64,000 nucleotides of DNA from Methylocapsa palsarum (GCF_900114285.1 NZ_FOSN01000003.1:1-64000); one strand, 5' to 3'. Positions 27,638 through 36,904 are shown, counted from the first letter of the stretch. The notes: generated by a model from the sequence alone, not told the origin. Numbers and translations: made by a program.

Positions 27638-28116
27638 GTGTTTCCTCCCGGGACCCGATCGAAACCCGAGACGGTTGACCGGCCATTGGTCCGGAAGGTT
27701 CTCCAAAGCCATGTTTTGGTCAAGATCAATCCGCCCCTGCCGCCCTCTCGGCAAACAAAAGGGCGTGAGCGCGCCCGCAGGCGACGCCTGCCGGTTGCAT
27801 CGCCGCGGCGTCTCCCGTCATTCGACGCGGCGCGGGAGGAGGCGGCAAGACCCTGAAGGCTCCGCATGACCACGCGCCGTTCCTCTCCCGGGCTCCTCGC
27901 GGCTTCATCCGGGGGTCTTGCTACCGTCGTGATAGCGCCGCATAACCGTTTCCAAGCTATCGAGCGCGAAACTGCGCCCCAGAGGGAGAGACCGCATTAC
28001 GCTCGGCTGGGCGGCATGCGAGCAAGGATCGAGCATTGGATCAACGAACCTTCCATAATGACGCCCAGCCGGGGCGGGACGTCGGCGGCTTAAGCGCATT
28101 TGGACGGAAGAAGCTC
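27638..28116. other. Divergent intergenic region, no gene seen
   Basis: It must hold the promoters of the alpha-2-macroglobulin gene (minus) and the flippase-like gene (plus). Only a GGGAGGAAACAC ribosome binding site on the minus strand and weak short frames were found. Confidence 0.6.
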
Positions 28117-29163
28117 ATGATCGCGCGCAGTCTGGGACTCGAACATTCTTCGAGTCTCGACCACGCCGCGGTGGCGAGGCGGCGCTCGATTGCAAAGAAG
28201 CTCGCGACCGCGTTCAGCTTGGCCATAGCCGCCTTTTCGATCTATATTCTCGGGCGGACCTTTTCGGCGGTCAATTTCGCGGACCTCGCCGGAGCGATCG
28301 AGGCGACCAGCGCCGACCAGATCGCCGGCGCGGCGCTGATGACCGTCCTCTCGTACCTCGCCCTGACCGGTTATGACGCTCTCGCGCTGCGCCAGCTTCA
28401 CGCCCGCGTCCCTTACAAGACCACGGCGCTCGCCTCGTTCACGAGCTATGCGATTTCCTTCACGCTGGGGTTTCCGCTCATCACCGCGGGGACGGTGCGG
28501 TACTGGATCTATTCGCAGGTCGGCCTGACGGCGAGCAAGGTCGCGAGCCTCACCGTCATCGCCGGGGTGACCTTCTGGTTCGGCATGATCTTCGTGATCG
28601 GCGTCGGCCTCGCGTTTCATGGCGAGGCGCTGAGCGAAATCAACCATCTGAAGCCCGCACTCAACGTGTTGATGGGCGTTGGGCTGATCGCCGCGATCAT
28701 CGCCTATCTGGTCTGGGTCACGATCCGGCGCCGTCACGTGCGAATTCAGGGCTTTCGTCTCGAATTGCCAGGACTTGGCTTGACCGTCGGCCAGATCCTC
28801 CTTGGCGTCATCGACCAGTGCGCGGCGGCCGGCGCGCTGTATATTTTGCTTCCGCATCACAGCGAAATCGATTTTTTCACTTTTGCGCCGACCTATGTCT
28901 TCGCCTGCATCCTCGGCGTCGCCAGCAACGCTCCAGGCGGAATCGGCGTTTTTGAAGCGGCGATGCTGAAAGCGTTGCCGATGTCGCAGGAATCCCTGCT
29001 GGCCTCGCTGCTGCTGTTTCGCTTCATTTATTACCTTGCGCCGTTCGTCATCGCGCTGGCGTTTCTCGGAGCCCACGAAAGTTTCCGGCGCTGGAAGAGC
29101 CTGCGCGAGGCGATGCGCCAGAGCGAGGAGGAAGCCGCGGCTCTGCCGGACGAGATCGACTGA
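28117..29163 (+). CDS. Lysylphosphatidylglycerol synthase/flippase-like membrane protein (UPF0104)
   Basis: The start ATG 28117 follows GGAAGAAG and gives 348 residues. About eight membrane segments can be seen, with TFSAVNFADLAGAIEATSADQ, PLITAGTVRYWIY, PGLGLTVGQILLGVIDQ and ASNAPGGIGVFEAAML, the last being the family's conserved NxPGGxGxFE. Members are the flippase half of MprF or stand-alone YbhN-type lipid transporters. Here no cytoplasmic synthase domain is fused, so lipid transport is more likely than lysyl transfer. Confidence 0.88.
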   Translation: MIARSLGLEHSSSLDHAAVARRRSIAKKLATAFSLAIAAFSIYILGRTFSAVNFADLAGAIEATSADQIAGAALMTVLSYLALTGYDALALRQLHARVPYKTTALASFTSYAISFTLGFPLITAGTVRYWIYSQVGLTASKVASLTVIAGVTFWFGMIFVIGVGLAFHGEALSEINHLKPALNVLMGVGLIAAIIAYLVWVTIRRRHVRIQGFRLELPGLGLTVGQILLGVIDQCAAAGALYILLPHHSEIDFFTFAPTYVFACILGVASNAPGGIGVFEAAMLKALPMSQESLLASLLLFRFIYYLAPFVIALAFLGAHESFRRWKSLREAMRQSEEEAAALPDEID

Positions 29164-29465
29164 CGGCGGCGCTGCGTCCAGCGAATTCAAGCGGTTCGCC
29201 TGGATGAAGCATGACCTGTCCGTAAGGGTTTTAAGTCATCGTACATTCATTTGTCGCGTCCATGCTTCATCTGACGAATCTTTTCATGGATATTCCGGGG
29301 CGATGAGCGAAGCGGCCCATCGCCGGTTACGACGCGCTTGAAAATCGGCGCTTGGAATCCGTTTGACGGAAGTCATTTTATGCATCGCTCTGGAAAGCAT
29401 TGATTTGACCGATTCGGCCGCCCTGATCCCAGGTTTCCGAATCTTCGATCCCGGCGAGGAGGGTC
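29164..29465. other. Leader region before phoR
   Basis: It contains an 11-bp inverted repeat, GATGAAGCATG (29203-29213) with CATGCTTCATC (29261-29271), enclosing 47 bases. Within it, AAGTCAT-CGTA-CATTCAT (29233-29250) has the 7+4+7 layout of a weak Pho box. No gene was seen. Confidence 0.45.
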
Positions 29466-30524
29466 ATGAAGGACATTCAACTCACTCGCGACCGCGTCAT
29501 TATTGGCAGGCTGATCGACGCGCTGCCTGAAGCGGTGATCGTGATCGGCGACGCCGACCGCATTCTCGCCGTCAACGCGCCGGCGCAGTCGCTTTTCCCG
29601 GCTTTGCGGCCGGATGATCTGCTGACGCGGGGCTTGCGCGCGCCCGATGTCCTCGACGCCGTGGCGCGGGCCCGCGCCTCAGGTCAGCCGGAACGGGCGA
29701 CCTGGCTCGAACGCGTGCCGGTCGAGAGATATTTCGAGCTCAACGTCAATCCGATGGAGGCGCCGGAGGCGGAGCCGACCATGATCTTGACCCTGCATGA
29801 CCTCAGCGAGGCGCGCCGGGTTGAGCGGATGCGGGTGGATTTCATCGCCAACGCCAGCCATGAATTGCGCACGCCCCTCGCCTCGCTTCTGGGGTTCGTC
29901 GAGACGCTGCAAGGCCCGGCGCGCGACGACACGAACGCCCGCGTGAGGTTTCTCGGCATCATGCGCGAACAGGCGCAACGGATGACGCGTCTTGTCGACG
30001 ATTTGCTCTCTCTCTCGAGGATCGAGCAGAACCTGCATCTTCGGCCGCAAACGCCTGTCGATATGGTGTCGATCGTGCGCCACATCGCCGACACACTGGC
30101 GCCGATGGCGCGCGACAACGCCGTGACGCTCAATGTCGATGTGCCCGCTTCGCTCATGGTGGAGGGAGACCGTGACGAATTGCTGCGCGTCGTCGAAAAC
30201 CTTGTCGAGAATGCAATCAAATACGGCGCCTGCGACCAGATGGGCGAAAACAGGTGCGTCGATATCGGGCTGCGGCCGCAAAAGCGCCATTGCGTGTTGA
30301 CCGTCCGCGACTATGGTCCGGGGATCGCGCCCGAACATCTGCCTCGCTTGACCGAACGCTTCTACCGGGTCGACGCCGGTCAAAGCCGGGCCAAGGGCGG
30401 CACGGGCCTTGGCCTCGCCATCGTCAAACATATCGTCGCCCGTCACCGCGGCCGCCTCGGCATCGAATCCCTTCCCGGATTCGGCGCGACCTTCAGCGTC
30501 ACGCTCCCTTTGCAGGGCGCCTGA
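29466..30524 (+). CDS. phoR: Phosphate regulon sensor histidine kinase PhoR, without membrane segments
   Basis: The 352-residue kinase starts at ATG 29466 after GGAGGG. It has a PAS-like domain (about 10-112), a HisKA domain with FIANASHELRTPLAS (phospho-acceptor His132) and an HATPase_c domain with N, G1 (DYGPGIAP) and G2 (GGTGLGLAIVKHI) boxes. Most PhoR proteins begin with one or two membrane helices. None is visible here, nor in the frame upstream, so it would be cytoplasmic and rely on PhoU contact. It lies upstream of phoU-phoB, with no pst genes between. Confidence 0.92.
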   Translation: MKDIQLTRDRVIIGRLIDALPEAVIVIGDADRILAVNAPAQSLFPALRPDDLLTRGLRAPDVLDAVARARASGQPERATWLERVPVERYFELNVNPMEAPEAEPTMILTLHDLSEARRVERMRVDFIANASHELRTPLASLLGFVETLQGPARDDTNARVRFLGIMREQAQRMTRLVDDLLSLSRIEQNLHLRPQTPVDMVSIVRHIADTLAPMARDNAVTLNVDVPASLMVEGDRDELLRVVENLVENAIKYGACDQMGENRCVDIGLRPQKRHCVLTVRDYGPGIAPEHLPRLTERFYRVDAGQSRAKGGTGLGLAIVKHIVARHRGRLGIESLPGFGATFSVTLPLQGA

Positions 30525-30537
30525 GAGCCGCCCTCCG

Positions 30538-30577
30538 CCGTCATCAAACCGTCATTTCATTGACATAAGGCTCTCGT
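30538..30577 (+). promoter_or_regulatory. Tandem Pho box (PhoB-binding sites)
   Basis: CCGTCAT (30538-30544), CCGTCAT (30549-30555) and TTGACAT (30560-30566) repeat with exactly 11-bp spacing, and CTCTCGT (30571-30577) continues the phase. The consensus half-site is CTGTCAT. A 9-bp hairpin (30568-30576 with 30580-30588) follows. This is where a pstS promoter would be expected. Confidence 0.75.
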
Positions 30578-30819
30578 GACGAGAGCCTAAATTTCGGAGC
30601 GCAAAGCGGGACTTCGGCGAGGCTCCCTGTCCTTTGTTGAAGTCCGCTCCGCCAGAAGGCGATGTCCGGCCACAGGCTTGATTAAAGCCACGGTGAGGTC
30701 CGCTATGAACATGCCACGGACAGTTTGAAGGCCGCTGGTCCGTCCTCTTCCGCAGGCTGGCGGCGGCTCTGTATATCAAGCATGGTCGCGATCCAGCCGG
30801 GTGCCATTCTGCTCGACGA
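30578..30819. other. Possible scar of the lost pst genes, no gene seen
   Basis: The stretch between the Pho box and the pstB-like tail has no open frame of quality. It repeats GTCCGCT twice (near 30643 and 30699) and holds a GCCACGG/CCACGGA duplication. It may be a deletion scar of the pst genes, or simply intergenic DNA. Confidence 0.4.
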
Positions 30820-30873
30820 ATGTTAGTGACGGAAGCGCGGACGCAAAATCACATGACCGACCGCCCCGGCTGA
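30820..30873 (+). pseudogene. Possible 3' remnant of pstB
   Basis: In one frame the 17 codons before TGA 30871 end RTQNHMTDRPG. The PstB C-terminus normally ends RTEDYITGRFG, so R, T, T, R, G and the stop agree and Q, N and M are conservative changes. It lies 26 bases before the phoU start, where pstB always sits in pstSCAB-phoU operons. The match is short, so this could be chance. Confidence 0.4.
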
Positions 30874-30899
30874 CCGGGACGGCCTTCGAGGAAAATGAA

Positions 30900-31613
30900 A
30901 TGTCGAACCATTCCGTCGCAGACTACGACAAGGAACTTGAAACTCTCGGCCAGAAGATCGCTGAGATGGGCGGCCTTGCGGAAAAAATGCTGTCGGACGC
31001 CATGGATGCGCTGGTCGATTTCGACACCAATCTCGCCCAGGCCACGATCAACCGCGATCCGCGTCTCGACCTGCTTCAGCGGGACATCGAAGAAAATGCG
31101 ATTTTGGCGATCGCCCGCCGGGCGCCGATGGCCCTCGACCTGCGCGAGATCATCTCGGCCATCCGTATTTCCGGCGATCTCGAACGCATCGGCGACCTCG
31201 CCAAGAACATCGCCAAGCGGGCGATCAAGATCTCGACCGACGTGCGGATTCCGCGCGCGATCATCGGCCTGAAATCGATGCATGAATCCGCCGCGATTTT
31301 GTTGAAGGACGTGCTCGACGCCTATGCGCAGCGCGACGTCGAACGCGCGCGTTCGGTGTGGATGTTCGACGCCGAACTGGACGCGCTCGAAGATTCCATT
31401 TTTCGCGACCTTCTCACCTTCATGATGGAGGACCCGCGCCACATCTCGTTCTGCGCGCATCTCCTGTTTTGCGCAAAGAACATCGAAAGAATCGGCGATC
31501 ACGCGACCAACATCGCCGAGACCGTCGTCTACCTCGTCACCGGCGAGTCGCTGCCGATCGATCGTCCAAAAGGCAAGACCCTGCTGTCCGATTCACCTTC
31601 AACCGTTGAATGA
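30900..31613 (+). CDS. phoU: Phosphate signalling protein PhoU
   Basis: The start ATG 30900 has GAGGA seven bases upstream; a longer in-frame start at 30801 is not needed. The 237-residue product consists of two PhoU three-helix-bundle domains with the metal-binding ERIGDLAKNIAKRA and ERIGDHATNIAETV motifs. PhoU bridges PstSCAB and PhoR and keeps PhoR as a phosphatase when phosphate is plentiful. It overlaps phoB by four bases. Confidence 0.96.
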   Translation: MSNHSVADYDKELETLGQKIAEMGGLAEKMLSDAMDALVDFDTNLAQATINRDPRLDLLQRDIEENAILAIARRAPMALDLREIISAIRISGDLERIGDLAKNIAKRAIKISTDVRIPRAIIGLKSMHESAAILLKDVLDAYAQRDVERARSVWMFDAELDALEDSIFRDLLTFMMEDPRHISFCAHLLFCAKNIERIGDHATNIAETVVYLVTGESLPIDRPKGKTLLSDSPSTVE

Positions 31614-32359
31614 CCATGACCATTGAAGCATCAGAGGCAAAAACAATGCGCTCCAACTCGGCGCCGCGCATCCTCGTCGTCGAGGACGAAGCGGCCCTGA
31701 GCCTGCTCCTTGCCTATAATCTGGAGGCCGAGGGTTTCACGGTCGACAGGGTGGAACGCGGCGATGACGCCGAAGTCAGATTGACCGAAACGATCCCGGA
31801 CCTTGTCATCCTCGACTGGATGCTGCCGGGCGTCTCCGGCCTCGAAATCTGCCGCAGGATGCGCGCCAAGGAAGAGACGCGCACCCTGCCGGTCATCATG
31901 CTGACCGCACGGGGCGAAGAGAGCGAGCGCGTGCGCGGCCTCTCGATCGGAGCCGATGATTACGTCGTCAAGCCGTTCTCCGTTCCCGAGCTCATGGCGC
32001 GGGTCCACGCGCTGATGCGGCGTTCGCGCCCGGAACGCGCGGCCGGCGTGTTTTCAGCCGGCGATCTTGAACTTGATCGTCAGAACTGGCGGGTTCATCG
32101 CGCCGGACGCGACGTTCATCTCGGACCGACCGAGTTCCGGCTGCTGGAGCATCTGATGGGAAAGCCCGGCCGGGTGTTCTCGCGGAGCCAATTGCTTGAC
32201 AGCGTGTGGGGCCTGTCGGCGGAAATCGACGAGCGCACGGTCGACGTCCATGTCGGTCGCTTGCGCAAGGCGCTGTCGAAAGAAGACGAAAGAGATCCGA
32301 TCCGCACCGTGCGCGGGGCCGGCTACGCTTTCGACGAAACCTTCGGCAAATCCTCTTGA
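31610..32359 (+). CDS. phoB: Phosphate regulon response regulator PhoB
   Basis: The 249-residue OmpR-family regulator has a receiver domain with Asp69 in LVILDWMLPG and Lys in VVKPF, and a winged-helix DNA-binding domain (about 145-245, VDVHVGRLRKAL, IRTVRGAGYAF). The ATG overlaps the phoU TGA (ATGA); an in-frame ATG six bases on is also usable. It should bind the tandem Pho box 1 kb upstream in the same operon. A 116-bp element follows the gene. Confidence 0.96.
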   Translation: MTMTIEASEAKTMRSNSAPRILVVEDEAALSLLLAYNLEAEGFTVDRVERGDDAEVRLTETIPDLVILDWMLPGVSGLEICRRMRAKEETRTLPVIMLTARGEESERVRGLSIGADDYVVKPFSVPELMARVHALMRRSRPERAAGVFSAGDLELDRQNWRVHRAGRDVHLGPTEFRLLEHLMGKPGRVFSRSQLLDSVWGLSAEIDERTVDVHVGRLRKALSKEDERDPIRTVRGAGYAFDETFGKSS

Positions 32360-32527
32360 GGGCCGCCTGTTTCCTCTTCTAGAGCGCTTTCCGATCGCAT
32401 GCAGTCATGCGATCGATCAGAAATCGCTCCAGAGTCAAAAGCTTGAGCATAGTCTTCTCGATTGGATTGATTCAATCCCATCGGAATATGCTCTAACGGC
32501 GGGGCGCCGCCCCGACCGTCGGGCCTG
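32360..32527. other. phoB-gcrA convergent gap filled by element copy C
   Basis: Apart from 20 bases after phoB and 32 before the gcrA stop, this gap is the 116-bp element. Confidence 0.7.
32380..32495 (+). repeat. 116-bp palindromic element, copy C
   Basis: This is a full copy with TAGAGC and GCTCTA ends. The first stem reads CGATCGCATG, loop CAGT, CATGCGATCG. GAGTC and GATTC sites are present. It stands between the convergent phoB and gcrA genes. Confidence 0.92.
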
Positions 32528-33058
32528 TCAGCCGGTTTTCTGGACGGGGCGCTGGCGTCGCCGATCTAGTTGAGGCTGATAGGCCACTCCCGCGTGGCAC
32601 GCGCAATAAGGCCCGACGCCGGGGATCTTCTTGGCGCCGCAGAAGCGGAATTCCGACGCCGTCGGATCGCCGATTGGCCAACGGCACATCGACTCGCGCA
32701 AGTCCATGATAGTGACGGGTTCCGCCATCGCGACGACGACCTCCTTGTTGGGGGCGGGCGCGGGCGCCGCGCTCGCCATCGGCTGCATCGCCAGAGCCGT
32801 ATTGCCTTGCACCATCGGACTCGATGGTCTCGGCGCCGAGGGGCGAGGCGTGGATTTGTGCTGGGGCCGGGGATGAGAATGAGCCGCGACCGTGGCCGAA
32901 GGGGTCTTCGCTCGGCCGGACAGGCCAAGCCTGTAGACTTTGCCGATCACCGCATTGCGGGTCAGACCATTGGCGAGTTCCTTGGCGATCCGGCTGGCGC
33001 TCATCCCTTGCAGCCACATGCTTTGCAGCAAATCTATTCGTTCGTCGGTCCAAGACAT
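32528..33058 (-). CDS. gcrA: Cell cycle regulator GcrA
   Basis: The 176-residue protein has the GcrA N-terminus MSWTDERIDLLQSMWLQGMS and RNAVIGKVYRLGLSGR (a sigma-region-4-like DNA-binding helix set), a Pro/Ala-rich linker and the C-terminal RNA-polymerase-binding segment with CRWPIGDP and CGAKKIPGVGPYCACHAGVAY. GcrA binds sigma70 and acts at promoters holding methylated GANTC, linking DNA methylation by CcrM to the cell cycle. Element copies that carry GANTC sites lie on both sides of the gene. Confidence 0.96.
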   Translation of the reverse strand: MSWTDERIDLLQSMWLQGMSASRIAKELANGLTRNAVIGKVYRLGLSGRAKTPSATVAAHSHPRPQHKSTPRPSAPRPSSPMVQGNTALAMQPMASAAPAPAPNKEVVVAMAEPVTIMDLRESMCRWPIGDPTASEFRFCGAKKIPGVGPYCACHAGVAYQPQLDRRRQRPVQKTG

Positions 33059-33244
33059 CGAGATCTCCTAGAATTCGCCGGAATTAAAATCATCGGTTCG
33101 GCGCTTCGCCCTCGTCCCGCGCCTTTATGGGCGGCTTTTGGCGCTCAACATCAACCCGTCAAATAAACCGGCCCGCTTCGCGGCGTTTCTGCTGCCGTTT
33201 CAAAAATCATTTCACCGTAAGTGCGGCCTTCGCCTCATCCAGTC

Positions 33245-33359
33245 TAGAGCGGTTTCCGATCGCATGAAGTCATGCGATCGCTCAGAAATCGCTCTAGAAT
33301 CAAAGGCTTGAGCATATTCTTGTCGATTGAATTGATTCAATCGATCGGAATATGCTCTA
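33245..33359 (+). repeat. 116-bp-family element, copy D
   Basis: This is a 115-bp copy. The first stem is intact (CGATCGCATGA, AG, TCATGCGATCG). The first GANTC site is GAATC where other copies have GAGTC, so the methylation consensus survives the change; GATTC is also kept. It ends GCTCTAG. Confidence 0.9.
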
Positions 33360-33636
33360 GAACGCCACGCCGCCCCACCTTACGAGATCTCGTGGCCCAC
33401 TTTCAAAAGGCTACACTAGCTGTTGAATCACGCGCAAGCCTCGCCGGGCCCTTCGGAAGGTTTTCAACAGAAGCTTGCTTCGAACTCATCTTTGGAGCGC
33501 CGGATATGCTTAAGTAACCTGTCTCAACCGGCTTGCTTGCGCTGGGCTGGAGCGTGACGGAAACGCGCCGGCCGTCATCAGCTTCTGTTTGATTTGACCG
33601 GAAGGGCATTGGCGCCTAAATTGATTTTGGACAGAG

Positions 33637-33668
33637 TTGCCGCCCCCTTGGGCGGCAATTTGATTTTT
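33637..33668 (+). terminator. Rho-independent terminator in the argD leader
   Basis: TTGCCGCCC (33637-33645), loop CCTT, GGGCGGCAA (33650-33658), then TTTGATTTTT. It lies 42 bases before the argD start. No plus-strand gene precedes it for 3.6 kb other than phoB, so it ends either a small RNA or a regulated argD leader. Confidence 0.75.
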
Positions 33669-33709
33669 GAAGACCCGGCGGACAGCGCCTGCTCCAGGGA
33701 GGTTCAACG

Positions 33710-34927
33710 GTGGCATCCTCGCTGCTTCCCACCTATGCCCGGTACGACCTCGCCTTTGAACGTGGCGACGGCGCGTGGCTGACGGCGACGACCGGCGAGC
33801 GTTATCTCGATTTCGGCGGCGGAATCGCGGTTTCTTCGCTGGGCTACAGCCATCCTCATCTTGTCGCGGCTTTGGTCGAGCAGGGCGGAAAGCTCTGGCA
33901 TACCTCCAACCTGTTTCAAATCCCTCAGGCCGAACGTCTGGCCGCGCGGCTGACTGCGGCGAGCTTCGCCGACTACGTCTTTTTCACGAATTCGGGTGCC
34001 GAAGCGATCGAGGGCGCCATTAAAACGGCGCGCAAATACCAATCCGCCTGCGGCCATCCGGAAAAGTTCAAGATCGTAACCTTCGCCGGGGCCTTCCATG
34101 GCCGCACTCTCGCGACCATCGCCGCCGCGGGCAACGCGAAATATCTTGAAGGCTTCGGTCCGAGGATGGAAGGCTTCGACAATGTTCCCTTTGGCGATCT
34201 CGACGCCGTCAAGGCCGCGATCGGGCCGCAGGCCGGCGCGATCATGATCGAGCCCATACAGGGGGAGGGCGGCATCCGCGTCGCGGCGCCAAAGTTCCTG
34301 CGGTCGCTTCGCGAACTTTGCGACGAGCATGGCCTGCTTTTGATATTCGATGAGGTCCAGACGGGCGTCGGCCGCGTCGGCAAGCTTTTCGCTTATGAGC
34401 TGTCGGGAGCAGTTCCCGACATCATGGCGATCGCCAAGGGAATCGGCGGAGGATTTCCGCTCGGCGCGTTCCTTGCGAGGCGCGAGGCGGCCAAAGGAAT
34501 GACGCTTGGAACCCATGGGACGACCTATGGCGGCAATCCTCTCGCCACCAGCATCGGCGGCGCGGTGCTCGACGTCGTCCTCGCGGAGGGTTTTCTCGAT
34601 CATGTCGTCTCGATGGGACTGAAATTGAAACAAGGTCTCGAGCGTCTGAAAGACTCCTATCCGAATGTGATCGCCGGCGTTCGCGGCGAGGGCCTGATGC
34701 TGGGCGTCGAGGCGCGGGGTCCGGTGGCCGACTTCGCCGCCGCCGCCCGGGCTGAAAGACTCATCATCATCCCGGCGAGCGATAACGTCGCGCGGCTGCT
34801 GCCGCCGCTGATCGTCAACGACGACGACGTCGCCGAAGGCCTCGAGCGGCTCGAGGCGGCTTGCCGGCGCATCGGGCGCGGCGATCTCGAGGCCACGGCG
34901 CTAAGCCGTAGCGGAGCTGCAGGGTGA
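33710..34927 (+). CDS. argD: Acetylornithine aminotransferase
   Basis: This 405-residue class-III PLP enzyme converts N-acetylglutamate semialdehyde to N-acetylornithine in arginine synthesis. The start is GTG 33710 behind [32 protein letters not shown], the [11 protein letters not shown] stretch and the PLP-binding Lys in [15 protein letters not shown] are all present. The TGA stop overlaps the argF ATG by one base. A terminator in the leader suggests regulated read-through. Confidence 0.97.
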   Translation: MASSLLPTYARYDLAFERGDGAWLTATTGERYLDFGGGIAVSSLGYSHPHLVAALVEQGGKLWHTSNLFQIPQAERLAARLTAASFADYVFFTNSGAEAIEGAIKTARKYQSACGHPEKFKIVTFAGAFHGRTLATIAAAGNAKYLEGFGPRMEGFDNVPFGDLDAVKAAIGPQAGAIMIEPIQGEGGIRVAAPKFLRSLRELCDEHGLLLIFDEVQTGVGRVGKLFAYELSGAVPDIMAIAKGIGGGFPLGAFLARREAAKGMTLGTHGTTYGGNPLATSIGGAVLDVVLAEGFLDHVVSMGLKLKQGLERLKDSYPNVIAGVRGEGLMLGVEARGPVADFAAAARAERLIIIPASDNVARLLPPLIVNDDDVAEGLERLEAACRRIGRGDLEATALSRSGAAG

Positions 34928-35883
34928 TGCTTGTCGAGGCGAAATGCGCGGTCCAGAAACGGCGGAGTTTTCTAGATCTTTCCGAAGTTCCGGCCGCCGA
35001 TCTGCGCCGGATCCTTGATCTCGCCGCGGCTCTGAAAAGCAACCGGAGACAGGATCGCAAGGCGCCGCAGAAGCCTCTCGCCGGAAAGGTTCTGGCGATG
35101 ATCCTCGACAAGCCGTCGACGCGCACGCGAGTGTCCTTTGACCTCGCGATGCGCGAACTCGGGGGCGACACCATCGTCCTGACCGGGCAGGAGATGCAGC
35201 TTGGCCGGGGCGAGACGATCGCCGACACCGCCCGGGTTCTGTCGCGTTTTGTCGACGCCATCATGATCCGCATTCTGGAGCACTCCGATCTCGTCGAGCT
35301 CGAAAGTAACGCCGCGGTGCCGGTCATCAACGGACTGACCAAGCGCTCGCACCCGTGTCAGGTCCTCGCCGACGTGATGACGTTCGAGGAGCATATCGGA
35401 CCGATCAAGGGGCGGACGGTGGCCTGGACGGGCGATTCCAACAATGTGCTCACAAGCTGGATCCACGCGGCCGAGCGCTTCGACGTCCGGTTGAACGTCG
35501 CGACGCCTGCCGAATTCAGTCCGGCGCCGGAGCTCATCGACTGGGCCGACCGGTCAGGCGCGCGGGTCAATCTCTTTCGCGATCCGCGGGACGCGGTGCG
35601 GGGCGCCGACGCCGTGATTTCCGACTGCTGGGTCTCGATGGGAGACGAGGACGAATTGTTCCGGCAAAGCCGTCTCGCGCCGTATCAGGTGAACGCCAAG
35701 CTGATGGCGCTCGCGGCGAAGGACGCGATCTTCATGCATTGCCTGCCGGCCCATCGCGGCGAGGAGGTCACCGACGAGGTGATCGACGGACCGCAATCGG
35801 TGGTGTTCGACGAGGCCGAGAACCGTCTCCATGCGCAAAAGGGCATTCTCGCCTGGTGCCTTGAAGACGAGCCCGGCGCATGA
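34927..35883 (+). CDS. argF: Ornithine carbamoyltransferase
   Basis: The enzyme makes citrulline from ornithine and carbamoyl phosphate. The 318-residue product has STRTR at 64-68 (carbamoyl phosphate), HPCQ at 142-145 and HCLPAHRG from His271, all family-defining. The ATG shares a base with the argD stop (TGATG), and the stop overlaps hslO (ATGA), so argD-argF-hslO is one coupled operon. Confidence 0.98.
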   Translation: MLVEAKCAVQKRRSFLDLSEVPAADLRRILDLAAALKSNRRQDRKAPQKPLAGKVLAMILDKPSTRTRVSFDLAMRELGGDTIVLTGQEMQLGRGETIADTARVLSRFVDAIMIRILEHSDLVELESNAAVPVINGLTKRSHPCQVLADVMTFEEHIGPIKGRTVAWTGDSNNVLTSWIHAAERFDVRLNVATPAEFSPAPELIDWADRSGARVNLFRDPRDAVRGADAVISDCWVSMGDEDELFRQSRLAPYQVNAKLMALAAKDAIFMHCLPAHRGEEVTDEVIDGPQSVVFDEAENRLHAQKGILAWCLEDEPGA

Positions 35884-36881
35884 ACGATCCGGCGCCTCCG
35901 AGCCCTTTCGAACAAGGCGGCGCGCCGCAAACCCCCGCGTCGCGCCTCGTCTCCGACCAGAGCCCTGACGATACGGTGCTTCCTTTCGCGGTGGAGCCTC
36001 TCGACGTGCGCGGCCGCGTCGTCCGGCTGGGCGTCTCGATTGATCGTATTCTCGCCCAGCATAATTATCCGCCTCCCGTTGCGCGGCTCGTCGGCGAGGC
36101 GGTGACGCTCACCGTGCTTTTGGGATCGGCGCTGAAGATCGAAGGCCGGTTTCAGCTTCAGACCCGCAGCGACGGCGCGGTCGACATGCTGGTCGTCGAT
36201 TTCGACGCGCCTGACCGGCTGCGCGCCTTCGCTCGGTTCAACCAGAAGAAGCTCGCCACAGCGGCCGGCGCCGAATTGCTTGGCAAAGGCCACCTCGCGT
36301 TCACCGTCGATTCCGGCGCCGAAGCCGCGCGCTATCAAGGGATCGTCGCCCTTGAAGGGCAGGGGTTCGAGGAAGCCGCGCATCAATATTTCCAGCAATC
36401 GGAGCAGATCCCGACGCGCGTTCGCCTCGCGGTCGCCGAAAACATGACGGGCTCCGGGACACATTGGCGCGCTGGCGGATTGCTTGTTCAGTTTCTGCCG
36501 AAGTCGCACGAGCGGCGGGGCCGGATCGATCTTGATCCGGGCGACGCTCCGGACGGGCTCCGGGTCGAACCTCCCCCCGAGGACGAGGCCTGGACGGAAG
36601 CCAAGGCGCTCGCCGCCACGATCGAGGATCACGAACTCGTCGATCCCACCTTGTCGAGCGAACGGCTGCTCTACCGGTTGTTCCACGAGCAGGGCGTCAA
36701 GGTGTTTGACTCCCGCGCCGTGCGCAATTCCTGCCGCTGCTCAAATGAACGCATCACCGGCATGCTGCGGGGATTCACGCCCCAGGAGCGCAAGGACATG
36801 ATCGGAGACAACGGCAAGATCGGCGTCACCTGCGAGTTCTGCTCGACCTATCGTGAATACGACCCCGCTGATTTTGATTGA
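35880..36881 (+). CDS. hslO: Redox-regulated chaperone Hsp33
   Basis: Hsp33 is a holdase switched on by oxidation. The 333-residue product has the family core and the C-terminal zinc switch of four Cys: Cys285 and Cys287 (SCRCSNER), Cys318 and Cys321 (CEFC). Disulfide formation releases zinc and exposes the client site. It is the last gene of the arg operon, a common arrangement in Hyphomicrobiales. It ends at the border of an AT-richer island. Confidence 0.97.
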   Translation: MNDPAPPSPFEQGGAPQTPASRLVSDQSPDDTVLPFAVEPLDVRGRVVRLGVSIDRILAQHNYPPPVARLVGEAVTLTVLLGSALKIEGRFQLQTRSDGAVDMLVVDFDAPDRLRAFARFNQKKLATAAGAELLGKGHLAFTVDSGAEAARYQGIVALEGQGFEEAAHQYFQQSEQIPTRVRLAVAENMTGSGTHWRAGGLLVQFLPKSHERRGRIDLDPGDAPDGLRVEPPPEDEAWTEAKALAATIEDHELVDPTLSSERLLYRLFHEQGVKVFDSRAVRNSCRCSNERITGMLRGFTPQERKDMIGDNGKIGVTCEFCSTYREYDPADFD

Positions 36882-36904
36882 TCTCTGATTGAAGAAGCAC
36901 GCGA

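Larger units (their letters stand above)
33059..33706. other. Long gcrA-argD intergenic region
   Basis: It holds element copy D (33245-33359) and a leader terminator (33637-33668). The gcrA promoter must lie in 33059-33240. A 68-codon minus-strand frame (33403-33609) reads plausibly but lacks a recognisable product, and I do not call it. Confidence 0.5.

Noticed and set aside
29036-29341. Plus-strand frame across the end of the flippase gene
   Set aside because: Overlaps a real gene in another frame and lacks any domain.
33403-33609. 68-codon minus-strand frame in the argD leader
   Set aside because: Plausible composition but no family and only an AGG as ribosome binding site; noted but not called.
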